Shown: positions 1 through 9,000 of the stretch, one piece after another | Position numbering within the stretch: the stretch's first letter is position 1 | How the letters are laid out: each line of letters begins with the position of its first letter | Source: JAYWIG01 sp043789035 | Lineage (GTDB): Bacteria > Pseudomonadota > Gammaproteobacteria > Burkholderiales > Burkholderiaceae_E | DNA length: 36,103 nucleotides | NCBI GenBank assembly: GCA_043789035.1 | Contig: JAYWIG010000281.1 | Span: 1-36,103 of the forward strand | Direction of reading: 5' to 3' | The notes under the pieces: generated by a model | What the model saw: only the letters and a program-made list of their open reading frames with translations | Told to the model about the DNA's origin: nothing | Database searches by the model: none | Made by a program: the position numbers and the translations under genes

Positions 1-464
1 GCACGAACTGCTGAGCGAATACCATCGGCTGCGATGGTTAGTGGCGCTGTGTAGGCTTGACCATTTGTGCAGTGAACGACTGAGTGCGAACCGAGGGACT
101 CCACATGCTTTACACCCGCATTGAGCACATAGTTTTCAGCTGGTAGGGCGACCATTAATAAGTTGTAGAGCCGTCCCCAAGACGTGAGTATTTGTGAATA
201 ACTTTCACGTGCTAACTCACCGCCATCTTCCGCAAGCACTACCCGAGTCTCAACTTTCACACCAAGGGTGTCATCAACCACCACGCCGCAGCGCTCAAGC
301 ACTGAAAGCAATTTGGAATGGGTCACGATGCCCGCGCCGCGACCATCCAAAGCCACCAGCGACTTTTCCAAGACAAGTACTTTAAAGCCAGCGCGCAGTA
401 AGCAGTTGGCGGCCATCAGACCACCTAACGAACCACCCACGATAATGACGTCGACTTGCTTCAC
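1..464 (-). CDS. FAD-dependent aromatic monooxygenase, N-terminal part (2,6-dihydroxypyridine 3-monooxygenase-like)
   Basis: Partial gene; the C-terminal part lies outside the window. It starts at a GTG at 464-462, the only usable start after the in-frame stop at 473-471. The protein opens with a Rossmann FAD motif (VGGSLGGL), then a DGRGAGIV segment and, near the window edge, the second FAD/NAD(P)H motif AADGIRSAVR. This is the class A flavoprotein monooxygenase pattern, and the GGSLGGL plus GRGAGI combination is closest to 2,6-dihydroxypyridine hydroxylases. It would hydroxylate an electron-rich ring using NAD(P)H and O2 in the cytoplasm. It lies 6 bp after the VOC gene, in the tetR-VOC-monooxygenase transcription unit, divergent from a molybdenum hydroxylase operon. 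Family assignment is firm; the substrate is inferred. Confidence 0.85.
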   Translation of the reverse strand, partial: MKQVDVIIVGGSLGGLMAANCLLRAGFKVLVLEKSLVALDGRGAGIVTHSKLLSVLERCGVVVDDTLGVKVETRVVLAEDGGELARESYSQILTSWGRLYNLLMVALPAENYVLNAGVKHVESLGSHSVVHCTNGQAYTAPLTIAADGIRSAVR

Positions 465-470
465 GAATAA

Positions 471-911
471 CTAGGCAGCAAGTTTCCCGGTAGATGGGTA
501 ATTAAGTTCGATCACCACACCATTTGGGTCATCGAGAAATAGTTGATAAAGCCCAAGCACTGGCACTTCTCTAGCTCGGCAATCAACGCCCAAGCCTTTT
601 AATTTTTTCAGCATCGCCTCAAGCCCAGTAACGAAGAATGCGACATGGTCAACTGCGCCGCTACCGTGCAAGCCGGTGTTGTCGCGTTCGCCCAAATACT
701 GGTTCAAGCCATTGGGGTTCTTTGCATCCAAACCAATCACATGCACGATGGCATTGGCGTACTGCTCTGTATCGCCGGTATAAAGCCAAACGCCAGGAAA
801 TGGGAACGGAGGTCGTGGGCCAACTTCCAACCCGATCACTTCAGAGTAGAACTTCGTTGTTGCTTCGAGATCGAGCGTGCGAATAGAAAAATGATTTAGT
901 GCGAGACTCAT
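471..911 (-). CDS. VOC-family protein (glyoxalase / extradiol dioxygenase fold)
   Basis: A 146-residue protein with the paired beta-alpha-beta-beta-beta layout of the vicinal oxygen chelate superfamily. The N-terminal half begins with LNHFSI (His7) and the second half with VDHVAFFV (His89), ending in GVVIELNYP (Glu135). His7, His89 and Glu135, possibly with His57, are the usual metal-ligand positions. Members include glyoxalase I, ring-cleaving dioxygenases and isomerases, so the exact reaction cannot be read off. The ATG start overlaps the stop of the upstream tetR gene by 4 nt (908-911), so translation is coupled. The GTG of the FAD monooxygenase follows 6 bp after its stop. A role in processing an aromatic intermediate is inferred from context. 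Confidence 0.85.
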   Translation of the reverse strand: MSLALNHFSIRTLDLEATTKFYSEVIGLEVGPRPPFPFPGVWLYTGDTEQYANAIVHVIGLDAKNPNGLNQYLGERDNTGLHGSGAVDHVAFFVTGLEAMLKKLKGLGVDCRAREVPVLGLYQLFLDDPNGVVIELNYPSTGKLAA

Positions 912-1606
912 GCGGCTCTCCGAATAGTTTTTAGTTCAATAGGTATTGCGCCCACCACTACTTCAGGCGCAAGCGATAAATACGCCTTAACTCGATCGCG
1001 AATGATCAGCTTCACATCGCTTGGATTGTTCATGCCCTCAAACGGTTGCCCGTAGACATGCGGCCAAATACCAAGCGAATATATTAGACCGCCATGCAAG
1101 CCCATTAACAAGCCCTGTTCGCGAACACTGGTCTTTGCTTTCGATTTCGAACCAAAGGCTTTACGCGTTTCCCGAATCAATTTAGGAAAAAAACGTTGAT
1201 TCATCATGGCGAAATAACGGTTGGGAATCACACCATCGCTCAAACCCGAACCAACGATAATGCGCATCCATTCCGGCGTCAAAATCGTGGGTAGATAACT
1301 TTCATACAACGTGCAAAGCTTTTCCTCAATCGGCATGGGGATATCAAGCAATTTCTCCCAATCCGGCTTCCACCTCCCCATGAATAGCTCGTCATATACG
1401 CGATCAATCAAGGCTTGCTTGGTGGGAAAGTAGTGATATAACAAGGTATGAGCCATACCTATCTCTTTGGCGAGATCTCGTATTTGAGCATCCAAGCCGC
1501 GACGGGAAAAAAAATCAATTGCAGCAGCAACGATCTGCGATTCACGCTGCTCAGGGCTGAGCCGCACGCGTGATTTAGCGTTTGCCGAAACGACGATTTT
1601 TTTCAT
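908..1606 (-). CDS. TetR/AcrR-family transcriptional regulator
   Basis: The N-terminal helix-turn-helix (about residues 20-65) contains IRDLAKEIGMAHTLLYHYF followed by TKQALIDRVYDEL, the classical TetR pattern; the remainder is a ligand-binding helical domain. I place the start at the ATG at 1606-1604 (232 residues). The ATG at 1615 is also possible. The reading frame is open back to a TTG at 1636, but that would put the start inside a perfect inverted repeat (1610-1618 / 1644-1652) that looks like this protein's operator. No clear Shine-Dalgarno sequence precedes any of the three. It is the first gene of a minus-strand unit and divergent from the molybdenum hydroxylase operon, so it probably represses both until a pathway substrate binds. 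Confidence 0.88.
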   Translation of the reverse strand: MKKIVVSANAKSRVRLSPEQRESQIVAAAIDFFSRRGLDAQIRDLAKEIGMAHTLLYHYFPTKQALIDRVYDELFMGRWKPDWEKLLDIPMPIEEKLCTLYESYLPTILTPEWMRIIVGSGLSDGVIPNRYFAMMNQRFFPKLIRETRKAFGSKSKAKTSVREQGLLMGLHGGLIYSLGIWPHVYGQPFEGMNNPSDVKLIIRDRVKAYLSLAPEVVVGAIPIELKTIRRAA

Positions 1607-1609
1607 GTT

Positions 1610-1652
1610 GACCATTTGTTCAGTGATGTTGCACAATATTTAGCAAATGGTC
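1610..1652. promoter_or_regulatory. Candidate TetR operator: 9-bp inverted repeat in the tetR/coxG-like divergent gap
   Basis: GACCATTTG at 1610-1618 and its exact reverse complement CAAATGGTC at 1644-1652, 25 bp apart, lie between the divergent tetR gene (start 1606 or 1615) and the coxG-like gene (start 1692). Position and symmetry suit an operator acting on both promoters. A 17-bp near-copy of the left arm and its flank (16 of 17 bases identical) occurs at 59-75 inside the FAD monooxygenase gene. That TetR is the binding protein is inference. Confidence 0.5.
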
Positions 1653-1691
1653 AATAGCAGAAAAATAGCATTAGTTAGCAAAAGATAATCA

Positions 1692-2345
1692 ATGGAACTC
1701 AACGGCAGTACGATCATTGCGCAACCTAAAGAAAAAGTTTGGGCCGCTTTAAACAACGAAGCAGTTTTACAACAATGCATTACCGGCTGCGAGGCGATGC
1801 AGCGCATCGATGCTAATTCAATGAGCGCTCGTCTTGGCATCAAACTCGGGCCGGTGCGTGCCAAGTTTAATGGCCAAGTATCTATGTCGAATGTTAGGCC
1901 GCTTGAAGGTTACACACTCACGTTTGAAGGCTCGGGTGGTGCAGCAGGCTTTGCTAAAGGCTCATCGAATGTGGAGCTCACAACTGTTGAGGCAGGTACA
2001 CAAGTGAGCTATACCGTGAATGCCTCGGTCGGTGGCAAGCTTGGGCAAATTGGTGGCCGCATGATTGATGCTGCGGCTAAGGGCATGGCCGATGATTTTT
2101 TTGCGGCTTTCGGAAAAGCTTTAGAAACAAAAGACGACACATCAACATCCATTGATGCGCAATCGCTGGCGGCTGCCGATGCGCCCCAAGCGGCAGCTGT
2201 CTCAGCATCACATGCCGAGTCACGTGCCGCGGTATCAACTGCATTTACGGCACCTACACAAACAAAAGACTCCCGCTTATTTTGGTTTTGCGCAGGTATT
2301 GCCTGCGGAGCCGCCCTATTACTCCTTGGAAAGCACTTTTTATGA
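1692..2345 (+). CDS. CoxG-like carbon monoxide dehydrogenase subunit G family (SRPBCC) protein with C-terminal membrane anchor
   Basis: A 217-residue protein. Residues 1-145 match the CoxG/SRPBCC lipid-binding-like fold (opening MELNGSTIIAQPKEKVWAAL, then GITGC-type and GSGGAAGFAKGSS segments, and GGRMIDAAAKGMADDFF). A low-complexity Ala/Ser-rich linker follows, then one hydrophobic segment (about 193-214) ending in KHFL, probably a membrane anchor. In oligotropha-type CO dehydrogenase systems CoxG is thought to tether the enzyme to the inner membrane; here it may tether the molybdenum hydroxylase encoded downstream. The next gene starts inside its stop (ATGA, 2342-2345). Family placement is good; the recruiting role is transferred from the family. 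Confidence 0.88.
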   Translation: MELNGSTIIAQPKEKVWAALNNEAVLQQCITGCEAMQRIDANSMSARLGIKLGPVRAKFNGQVSMSNVRPLEGYTLTFEGSGGAAGFAKGSSNVELTTVEAGTQVSYTVNASVGGKLGQIGGRMIDAAAKGMADDFFAAFGKALETKDDTSTSIDAQSLAAADAPQAAAVSASHAESRAAVSTAFTAPTQTKDSRLFWFCAGIACGAALLLLGKHFL

Positions 2346-3217
2346 AGAGCCCACCTTTTTCATACATCAAGGCACAAAGCCTTGCGCATCTTTTCAGCAC
2401 GATGTCGGAATACGGGGATGACTTACGAATTCTTGCCGGCGGTCAAACGCTTTTGGCATCCCTCAATATGCGTTTATCAGAACCGCAGCTGCTCATCGAT
2501 ATTCGTGGGCTCTCCGAATTAAAAGGCATCACCGTTCAGAACGCTATGTTAAGAATTGGTGCGCTCGCTACCCACACCGACATTGAAGGATCGGCTTTGG
2601 TTGCTCAACACTCGCCTATGTTGGCGCAAGCTGCGCCACACATTGCGCATCGCGCTATTCGAAACTTAGGCACCCTGGGTGGCTCCATCGCTTATGCAGA
2701 TCCGGCAGCGGAATGGCCTGTTTGCGCCTTGGCATTAAATGCAATGATTGTTTTAAAAAGCGCAAAAAGCGAGCGTAAAGTTTCAGCGGATGATTTCTTT
2801 CAAGGCTTGTACACCACTGACATGCAAGAAGATGAAATCGTCACAGCTTGCGAATTTCCTATCATTCAAAGCAATCAAACCCATGACTTCAGCGAGCTGG
2901 CGAGGCGCCATGGCGATTATGCTGTCGCAGGCTTAGCCGTATGCAGCGAAGCAAATAACCACCGCATCGCCTTTCTTGGCATTGCAGATAAGCCCATTCG
3001 CGCATTGAAAGCCGAGGCCATTGTGAACGCCTCATCGCTTACCGACGCCACCATTGAAGCAGCTGTTGCAAGCCTAAAAACCGAGCTTGAGCCATTAGCT
3101 GATTTAACCCACAACGAAGAGAGCAAGATGCATTTGGCAGGCGTGCTCTTGAAGCGTGCGCTCAAGCGAATAGCAACGACGAACGCATCCACACACTCTC
3201 TTGGCAAAGCAGCATGA
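2342..3217 (+). CDS. Molybdenum hydroxylase FAD-binding (medium) subunit, CoxM family
   Basis: A 291-residue protein, the usual length for CoxM/NdhF-type subunits. The FAD-binding motifs are visible: LAGGQTLL at about 31-38 and TLGGSIAYADPAAEW at about 110-124. The C-terminal half is the CO-dehydrogenase flavoprotein C-terminal domain. It accepts electrons from the [2Fe-2S] subunit and passes them onward. The ATG at 2342 is chosen because it overlaps the coxG-like stop as ATGA and gives a family-like N-terminus; the frame is open further upstream, but the extra residues resemble nothing in the family. Its stop overlaps the next start by 4 nt (3214-3217). Confidence 0.93.
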   Translation: MKSPPFSYIKAQSLAHLFSTMSEYGDDLRILAGGQTLLASLNMRLSEPQLLIDIRGLSELKGITVQNAMLRIGALATHTDIEGSALVAQHSPMLAQAAPHIAHRAIRNLGTLGGSIAYADPAAEWPVCALALNAMIVLKSAKSERKVSADDFFQGLYTTDMQEDEIVTACEFPIIQSNQTHDFSELARRHGDYAVAGLAVCSEANNHRIAFLGIADKPIRALKAEAIVNASSLTDATIEAAVASLKTELEPLADLTHNEESKMHLAGVLLKRALKRIATTNASTHSLGKAA

Positions 3218-3693
3218 ATACAGAAATCAATCTCGTCGTGAATGGCACGGCCATTCAAAAGCAAGTGGATTGCCGCAAACACCTGGTCGATTTCTTACGC
3301 GACGACTTAGGCTTAACAGGTTCACACCTAGGTTGTGAGCATGGCGTCTGCGGTGCTTGCACGGTCATGGTCGATAACCAAATCGTTCGTGGCTGCCTAA
3401 TGCTAGCGGCGCAAGCCGATGGTTGCCAAGTCACGACGTCGGAAACGCCGACGCCCTCGCCTGCACTCAAGGCATTACAGGAGGCATTCATCAAACGAAA
3501 TGCGCTGCAATGCGGCTACTGCACCTCAGGCATGTTGATGGCTTGTGTCGAGTTAGTAGAGCAAAAACCTAGCGCCAATCGCGACGAAATTAGGGAATGG
3601 ATTAGTGGTAACTATTGCCGCTGCACTGGCTACCACGCGATTGTGGATGCTGTCGCTGATGTACTGAAAGATTTGAAGGGAGCAGCCAAATGA
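3214..3693 (+). CDS. Molybdenum hydroxylase [2Fe-2S] small subunit, CoxS family
   Basis: A 159-residue protein with two [2Fe-2S] domains. The plant-ferredoxin-type cluster ligands are Cys41, Cys46, Cys49 (CEHGVCGAC) and Cys61. The second, helical-bundle cluster uses Cys100 and Cys103 (QCGYCTSGM) and Cys135 and Cys137 (NYCRCTGY). All eight cysteines are present, so the subunit should be functional. It carries electrons from the molybdenum site in the large subunit to FAD in the medium subunit. Start and stop both overlap the neighbours by 4 nt (ATGA), showing tight translational coupling that suits stoichiometric assembly. Confidence 0.96.
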   Translation: MNTEINLVVNGTAIQKQVDCRKHLVDFLRDDLGLTGSHLGCEHGVCGACTVMVDNQIVRGCLMLAAQADGCQVTTSETPTPSPALKALQEAFIKRNALQCGYCTSGMLMACVELVEQKPSANRDEIREWISGNYCRCTGYHAIVDAVADVLKDLKGAAK

Positions 3694-6092
3694 ATAGCCC
3701 CAGAGACTTACCTTCGCAAGCCGAAGTTGCACCAATTTTTGATGACCAAATTCACATCGGTGCAGCCATTCCGAGGCAAGGCATTCAGCGCTTAGTGCAA
3801 GGCCGAGGCCAGTACATCGATGATTTACAAATGCCCCGCATGGTGCATGTGGTGTTTTGGCGCTCGCCGGTTGCGCACGCGAAAATCATTCGCATCGAAT
3901 CGGAAGCGGCTCGCGCAATGCCCGGTGTTGTGGCTATTTTTAATGGTGCGCAACTCACGAAAATTTGTAAGCCATGGCAAGGCGTATTGACTCACCTTGC
4001 TGGCATCAAAAGCGCACCGCAATACCCCATGGCAATTGATAGAGCCTGCTGGCAAGGCGAGCCAGTCGTCGCGATTGTTGCGGAAACACGCGCCCAAGCC
4101 GAAGATGCTTTGCAGCTAATACATGTTGAATGGCAAGAGCTGCCTGCTGCGCTCAGCATGGACACCGCACTCGACGCCAGCACGCCGGTCATTCATCCCG
4201 AGCTTAACGACAACCTATGCTTTGAGCGCAAATTAAACGTCGGCGATGTCGATACCGCGTTCGCACAAGCCGATGCAGTGTTCGAGCAGACTTTCGACTT
4301 CGGTCGGCACACCGGCGTCACCTTGGAGCCACGTTGCCAAATTTCCGATTGGAACCCGTCCGACGGCAAACTCACCGTGCATCATTCGCAGCAAGCGCCG
4401 CATATGATGCAAGATTTATATTGCCGCCAGTTCGATCTCACAGAATCGAATGTCCGAGTAATCTGTAAAGACGTGGGCGGTTCATTCGGCATTAAAGTGC
4501 ACGCCTACCCGGACGACTTCGCAACCGTCGCTATTTCGATTCTATTAGCCCGTCCCGTGAAATTCGTGGCGGATCGTTTGGAATCATTTACATCAGACAT
4601 TCACGCACGCGAACACAAAATCAAGGGTCGAATCGCCGCCAACAAAGCGGGCGACATCTTAGCGTTCGAAATTGATGACCTCACAGGCATCGGCCCCTAC
4701 TCGATGTTCCCGCGCACAAGCGGCATTGAAGGCAACCAAGTGGTAAACCTAACCGGTGGGCCGTACAAGCATAGCCACTACCGCGCAGCACTTCGTGTGG
4801 TGTTTCAAAACAAAACCCCGACTTGTCAGTATCGTGGCGTTGGTCACCCTATTGCCTGCGCAGTGACCGAAGGCTTAGTCGATGGCGTTGCACGAAAAAT
4901 CGGCATGGACCCTTTCGAGTTTCGCTTGCGAAACGTGATTCCCGATAACGCTTACCCAACGGCTGGCGCATCAGGCATCAAACTGGAAATACTGTCTCAT
5001 GAGGCTTGCTTACATCGCGCTCGCGAGTTGATCGAGTACGAAGGCCTACGTGCCGAACAAGCCACCCTGCGCGCCAAAGGTGTTTACCGGGGTATAGGCA
5101 TCGCAGCGTTAATCGAACTTACCAACCCAAGTGCTGCCTTCTACGGAGTTGGCGGTGCCCGGATTGCTTCGCAAGACGGTGCGACTGTAAAGTTAGAACC
5201 CTCCGGCACTCTAGTCGTTCTATCAAGCGTTGGAGAACAAGGCCAAGGTGCCGAAGCCATCTTCGCCCAGATCGCAGCAGACGCTGTTGGGTTACCAATA
5301 AGCCGTGTGAAGGTCATTACTGGCGATACCGATGCAACGCCTTATGGCGGGGGCACTTGGGCGTCGCGTGGCGCGGGTATTGGTGGTGAAGCTGTATTGC
5401 AAGCAGGCATTGCACTGCGTAAGAACATCCTCAAAGTGGCAGCAGTCATTTTGAAACGACCTGAGATCGAACTAGCGATAAGCAATGGCGAAATCATTGA
5501 CGTTGCGACCAAAGCTATCGTTCTCACCATGAATGATTTAGGCCGAATCTCCTACTTCCGATCCGACACGCTACCGAACGATTTCACGCCTGAACTGATG
5601 GTCACCCGCCATTATGCACAGCGCGAATATCCTTTTATCTTCACAAATGGGGTGCAAGTTTCTTACGTCGAGGTAGACGCCGACACCGGCTTTGTCAAAC
5701 TTCTAAAGCACTGGGCAGTTGAAGACTGCGGGAGGGTTATCAACCCGATGTTGGTTGATGAGCAAATGCGCGGTGCGATTGTGCAAGGTATAGGCGGCGT
5801 ATTATTCGAGGAATGTTTATACGACGATCAAGGCTCGCTACGCAATGGCAACATGGCCGATTACCTAGTGCCTATGGCTGCCGAGATGCCTGACATCATT
5901 GTCGACCATATTCAATCGCCAACTAAAACATCGATGCTAGGTGCCAAGGGTGCCGGCGAAGCGGGAACGGCTGGTGCACCGGCTGCGGTGATGAACGCAA
6001 TCAACGATGCGCTGGCACCGTTTAACGTCGAAGTGGCTTCTCAACCGATTACCCCGGAGAAGATTTTGCGGGCACTTGGAAAGGTGGGTTAA
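3690..6092 (+). CDS. Molybdenum hydroxylase large (molybdopterin-binding) subunit, xanthine dehydrogenase / CoxL family
   Basis: An 800-residue catalytic subunit. The N-terminal a/b-hammerhead domain covers about 20-150 and the molybdopterin-binding domain the remainder. GGSFGIK is at 264-270 and the family active-site loop reads QYRGVGHP at 380-387. The catalytic glutamate is within GAKGAGEAGT (Glu757). Form I CO dehydrogenases carry AYxCSFR in the loop, with the Cys that bridges Cu to Mo; that Cys is absent, so CO oxidation is unlikely. The loop also departs from the form II consensus AYRGAGR. Enzymes of this kind hydroxylate carbons next to nitrogen in heteroaromatic rings or oxidise aldehydes. 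No Tat signal is seen. The stop lies 2 bp from the stop of the convergent DUF748 gene, with no terminator between. Confidence 0.93.
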   Translation: MNSPRDLPSQAEVAPIFDDQIHIGAAIPRQGIQRLVQGRGQYIDDLQMPRMVHVVFWRSPVAHAKIIRIESEAARAMPGVVAIFNGAQLTKICKPWQGVLTHLAGIKSAPQYPMAIDRACWQGEPVVAIVAETRAQAEDALQLIHVEWQELPAALSMDTALDASTPVIHPELNDNLCFERKLNVGDVDTAFAQADAVFEQTFDFGRHTGVTLEPRCQISDWNPSDGKLTVHHSQQAPHMMQDLYCRQFDLTESNVRVICKDVGGSFGIKVHAYPDDFATVAISILLARPVKFVADRLESFTSDIHAREHKIKGRIAANKAGDILAFEIDDLTGIGPYSMFPRTSGIEGNQVVNLTGGPYKHSHYRAALRVVFQNKTPTCQYRGVGHPIACAVTEGLVDGVARKIGMDPFEFRLRNVIPDNAYPTAGASGIKLEILSHEACLHRARELIEYEGLRAEQATLRAKGVYRGIGIAALIELTNPSAAFYGVGGARIASQDGATVKLEPSGTLVVLSSVGEQGQGAEAIFAQIAADAVGLPISRVKVITGDTDATPYGGGTWASRGAGIGGEAVLQAGIALRKNILKVAAVILKRPEIELAISNGEIIDVATKAIVLTMNDLGRISYFRSDTLPNDFTPELMVTRHYAQREYPFIFTNGVQVSYVEVDADTGFVKLLKHWAVEDCGRVINPMLVDEQMRGAIVQGIGGVLFEECLYDDQGSLRNGNMADYLVPMAAEMPDIIVDHIQSPTKTSMLGAKGAGEAGTAGAPAAVMNAINDALAPFNVEVASQPITPEKILRALGKVG

Positions 6093-6094
6093 AC

Positions 6095-9000
6095 TTACTT
6101 CAACCCCAATTCAACCCGGGCCGCTCCTTCTAGCTTTGGCGCAGTAATGAACAGCCTTTCAGCGTCAATTTTGCCGTTCTCAGCCAACCAATCCTTCATG
6201 GCTTGGGCTCTTTTATTAGCGAGGTTTAGCACTTCGGCATCAGTCACTTTCGCTTGTTCATTTAAAGACTTTTCCATTTCAGGTATAGGTGTAGCACGCG
6301 GAGAAAGCGTGATGCCTGTCTGATTTGCTCTAAAGGCCGCAGTTAAATACTTTGGGTACTCAGCAGGAGTGATCTCAACCGCATCAATCGCGTCAGCGCC
6401 TACGTTACCTTTCAACGTTTCGCGCAGCTTTTGCGCTTTGAGTAGACGATCAAATGCAACTTTCTTCAAAGCGTCGGCATCTTCCTGCGGGTCGGCGCGC
6501 CCACCCAAATCAAGCTTTAACGCCGGCCTGTCATTGAGCGCCTTTGCAATCGATTCCGCCTTCTCAACACTCGCCCTGCTCAAAGCCGCGCTACCAACTT
6601 CGAAATCTATTTTCGAAAGCTCTTGGTCTTTGCCACCGCCCAAACTTGCCAGCAGCGTAAAGGGTGATGTAATCACCTTCACAATCAAGTTACCAATCAT
6701 TCGAAACACCAGACCGCTGATTGAAAACTGCGGATCATCTAACGAACCTCCAATTGGCATATTGACATCGATGACGCCGTTGCGATCTTTTAACAAAGCC
6801 ACTGCAAACAATATTGGGAGTTTCATTGCCGTTGGGCTATCGACCTTCTCACCAAACGTCAGCTGATCCAAAATTACTCGATTCTCAGCTTGTAGTTTTC
6901 GATCCTCTAACCTATAGGAAACCTTAGCACCAAGCTTTCCCTTTTCGATTCCGTACCCAATGTACTTGCCTGAGTAAGGCGATAGCCTAGGCAAATCGAT
7001 ATCGGTTGCATCGGCTTTGATATCTAAAAACAAATTTCGAATCAGCGGGTTAATACTGCCTTCAATAGCCAAACTTCCTGTACCGTCAATGCGGCCAGAT
7101 AAGCTCACGGCCCCTGCTTTCTCAGGAGTGAGCTCTGTAACAGTACCGCTCATGTTAGTAAGATTGGCTGTGTAATTAGGTTTCACAAAGAAATCGCTAA
7201 AGTTCACGTTGCCATTGTTTAAAGTAACCTTCCCGATTCGTACCGGCAAGCGTTCGGCTACCGGTGCCGGCGCTGAAGCGGGTATGGACGAGGGTGTGGG
7301 TGAATTTGGTGTACTTTCTTTCGAAACAGCAAGATCTTGCAAGTTTAAGCGCCCTTCAGCGGATAAAACTAAGCGACTATAGAACTCGTCAAGCTCAATA
7401 TCGCCGAGATCTACACTGAGCGGTTTAGATACAAACTGGCTGTTGCTTAAGCGTAGCGCCTTCCAACGGAGCAAGTCTTCGTTGCCCAACTTGGTGATAC
7501 TAGCAAACTGATTGATGGCCACACTACCCTGATATTGCACTGGATTATCTGACGCCAAATTGACACCTAATTTACCTTTAATCGAAGCTTCACCCCGATT
7601 CATGCTCGCATTTACGTATTCAGTAAAGTAGGCTTGAAACGGTAGCAGGTTAATATCGGCCAAATTCAGCTCTAAAGAAGCTTGGATTGGTTGCAATTGC
7701 AAAGGGCCTTTGAGCTTTAAACGACCTTTCTTATTCACCAAACCACTCAAATCCAAACTTCCGGAGATCGGTTTTATATTCGATATCGGCTGGGTGCCTG
7801 ACGTAAAACTCGCTCCGGTATCAATTCGTAAATTCTTCGCCGCCATCTCAATGTCTTCAATCTTGACATCAGTAGCGCGATTCTTTACGTCATCAACTAG
7901 CTCAACGGTAGATTCTTCAAATCGCACTTCCTGTAAATCGATAATCCAACTAATGCTTTTTACATTGCTACTGAACTTCTCAGCCACCATCGTAGAAGTC
8001 TGCGCAGGGATAACTTCTAAGATGCTAAACCCTTGTTCACCTCGTTTTGCGAGCATCGAAAATTTCGATACTTCTACTTTTCCCAGCTTGATTATTCTCT
8101 CATTCAAACCCATAGAAAAATCAGCAACACTGAGCGATGCGAACTTCAACCATTCCAAACCAGACTTACTCTTCAAACTAAAGTCGGTAACTTTGACCGC
8201 AAGTTTATCCAGCCTAACGCTCGCTTTTGCACCAAACAACACTCGACCTTGGCCTGCAAACTTTCCGCCCTTCGGTGTGCTAATGACGTACGGCTCAACA
8301 AACCACCACCAATCACTCAAGGAAGCATTAGCCACTTTCCAGTCAAGCGCATGGTCTTGATCCACTTTACTGAAATTACTATCCACTTCAATTATTTCCC
8401 CTCTACCCGCTTTTGCGCTGCCTCTTAAGACCACCTTATGCTGGGGGTCAGCACTGAGTCCGGTAATCACGCTGTTAATTTCCGTCAGCTTAACGCTCAA
8501 TGGTTTAGGCGCAAATCCAGGGTCTTGATAGCTCACGCTACCTCGATTAATCTTCACTTCACCAAGCTCCCAATCAAAAGAGATAGGTGCTTCAACTTTT
8601 TCCGCTTGCCTAGCCGCCACCGCCGCATTAGCAGGTCTAACTAACTGTACTAACGGTTGCTCAATCAAAACGGCAGAGGCACGGAACTTTTTATCTAAAG
8701 GTTGCAGTTCGAGGCGTTCAATTTCGAGGCTTTGAATCTGAGCCTCCATTTTCTCGAAGACGCTTGTTTTAAGCGCCTGCTGCACCTCTACTCCACTTAC
8801 TTTCAGCTGCCCTTGGATAGCCAGCTTGACTTTCGCTTCCTGCGCGAAATCAATATTCAAATTAGTTTCAATCTGAGCCTTTTTCGGTGCCACAACCGCG
8901 GTCTTAGGCCAATAAACAAACCAAGGAGCCAATTCAAAAGGCTCAACCCGCAAATTTAGGCGTGACTGATGTGTTCCGTCGAAGGGTAGGCTTTCGGCCC

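Noticed and set aside
5006..5389. A 127-codon plus-strand frame within the large subunit gene
   Set aside because: It is very Arg/Cys-rich and overlaps a certain coding frame fully; it is a shadow.
1692..6092. Aerobic CO dehydrogenase (cox) operon
   Set aside because: CoxG, M, S and L homologues are present, but the large subunit lacks the AYxCSFR loop with the Cu-binding Cys, so a CO-oxidising enzyme is unlikely.
7710..8428. Long plus-strand open frames inside the DUF748 gene
   Set aside because: They are antisense to a well-supported long coding frame, have no start signals, and show no recognisable domain.
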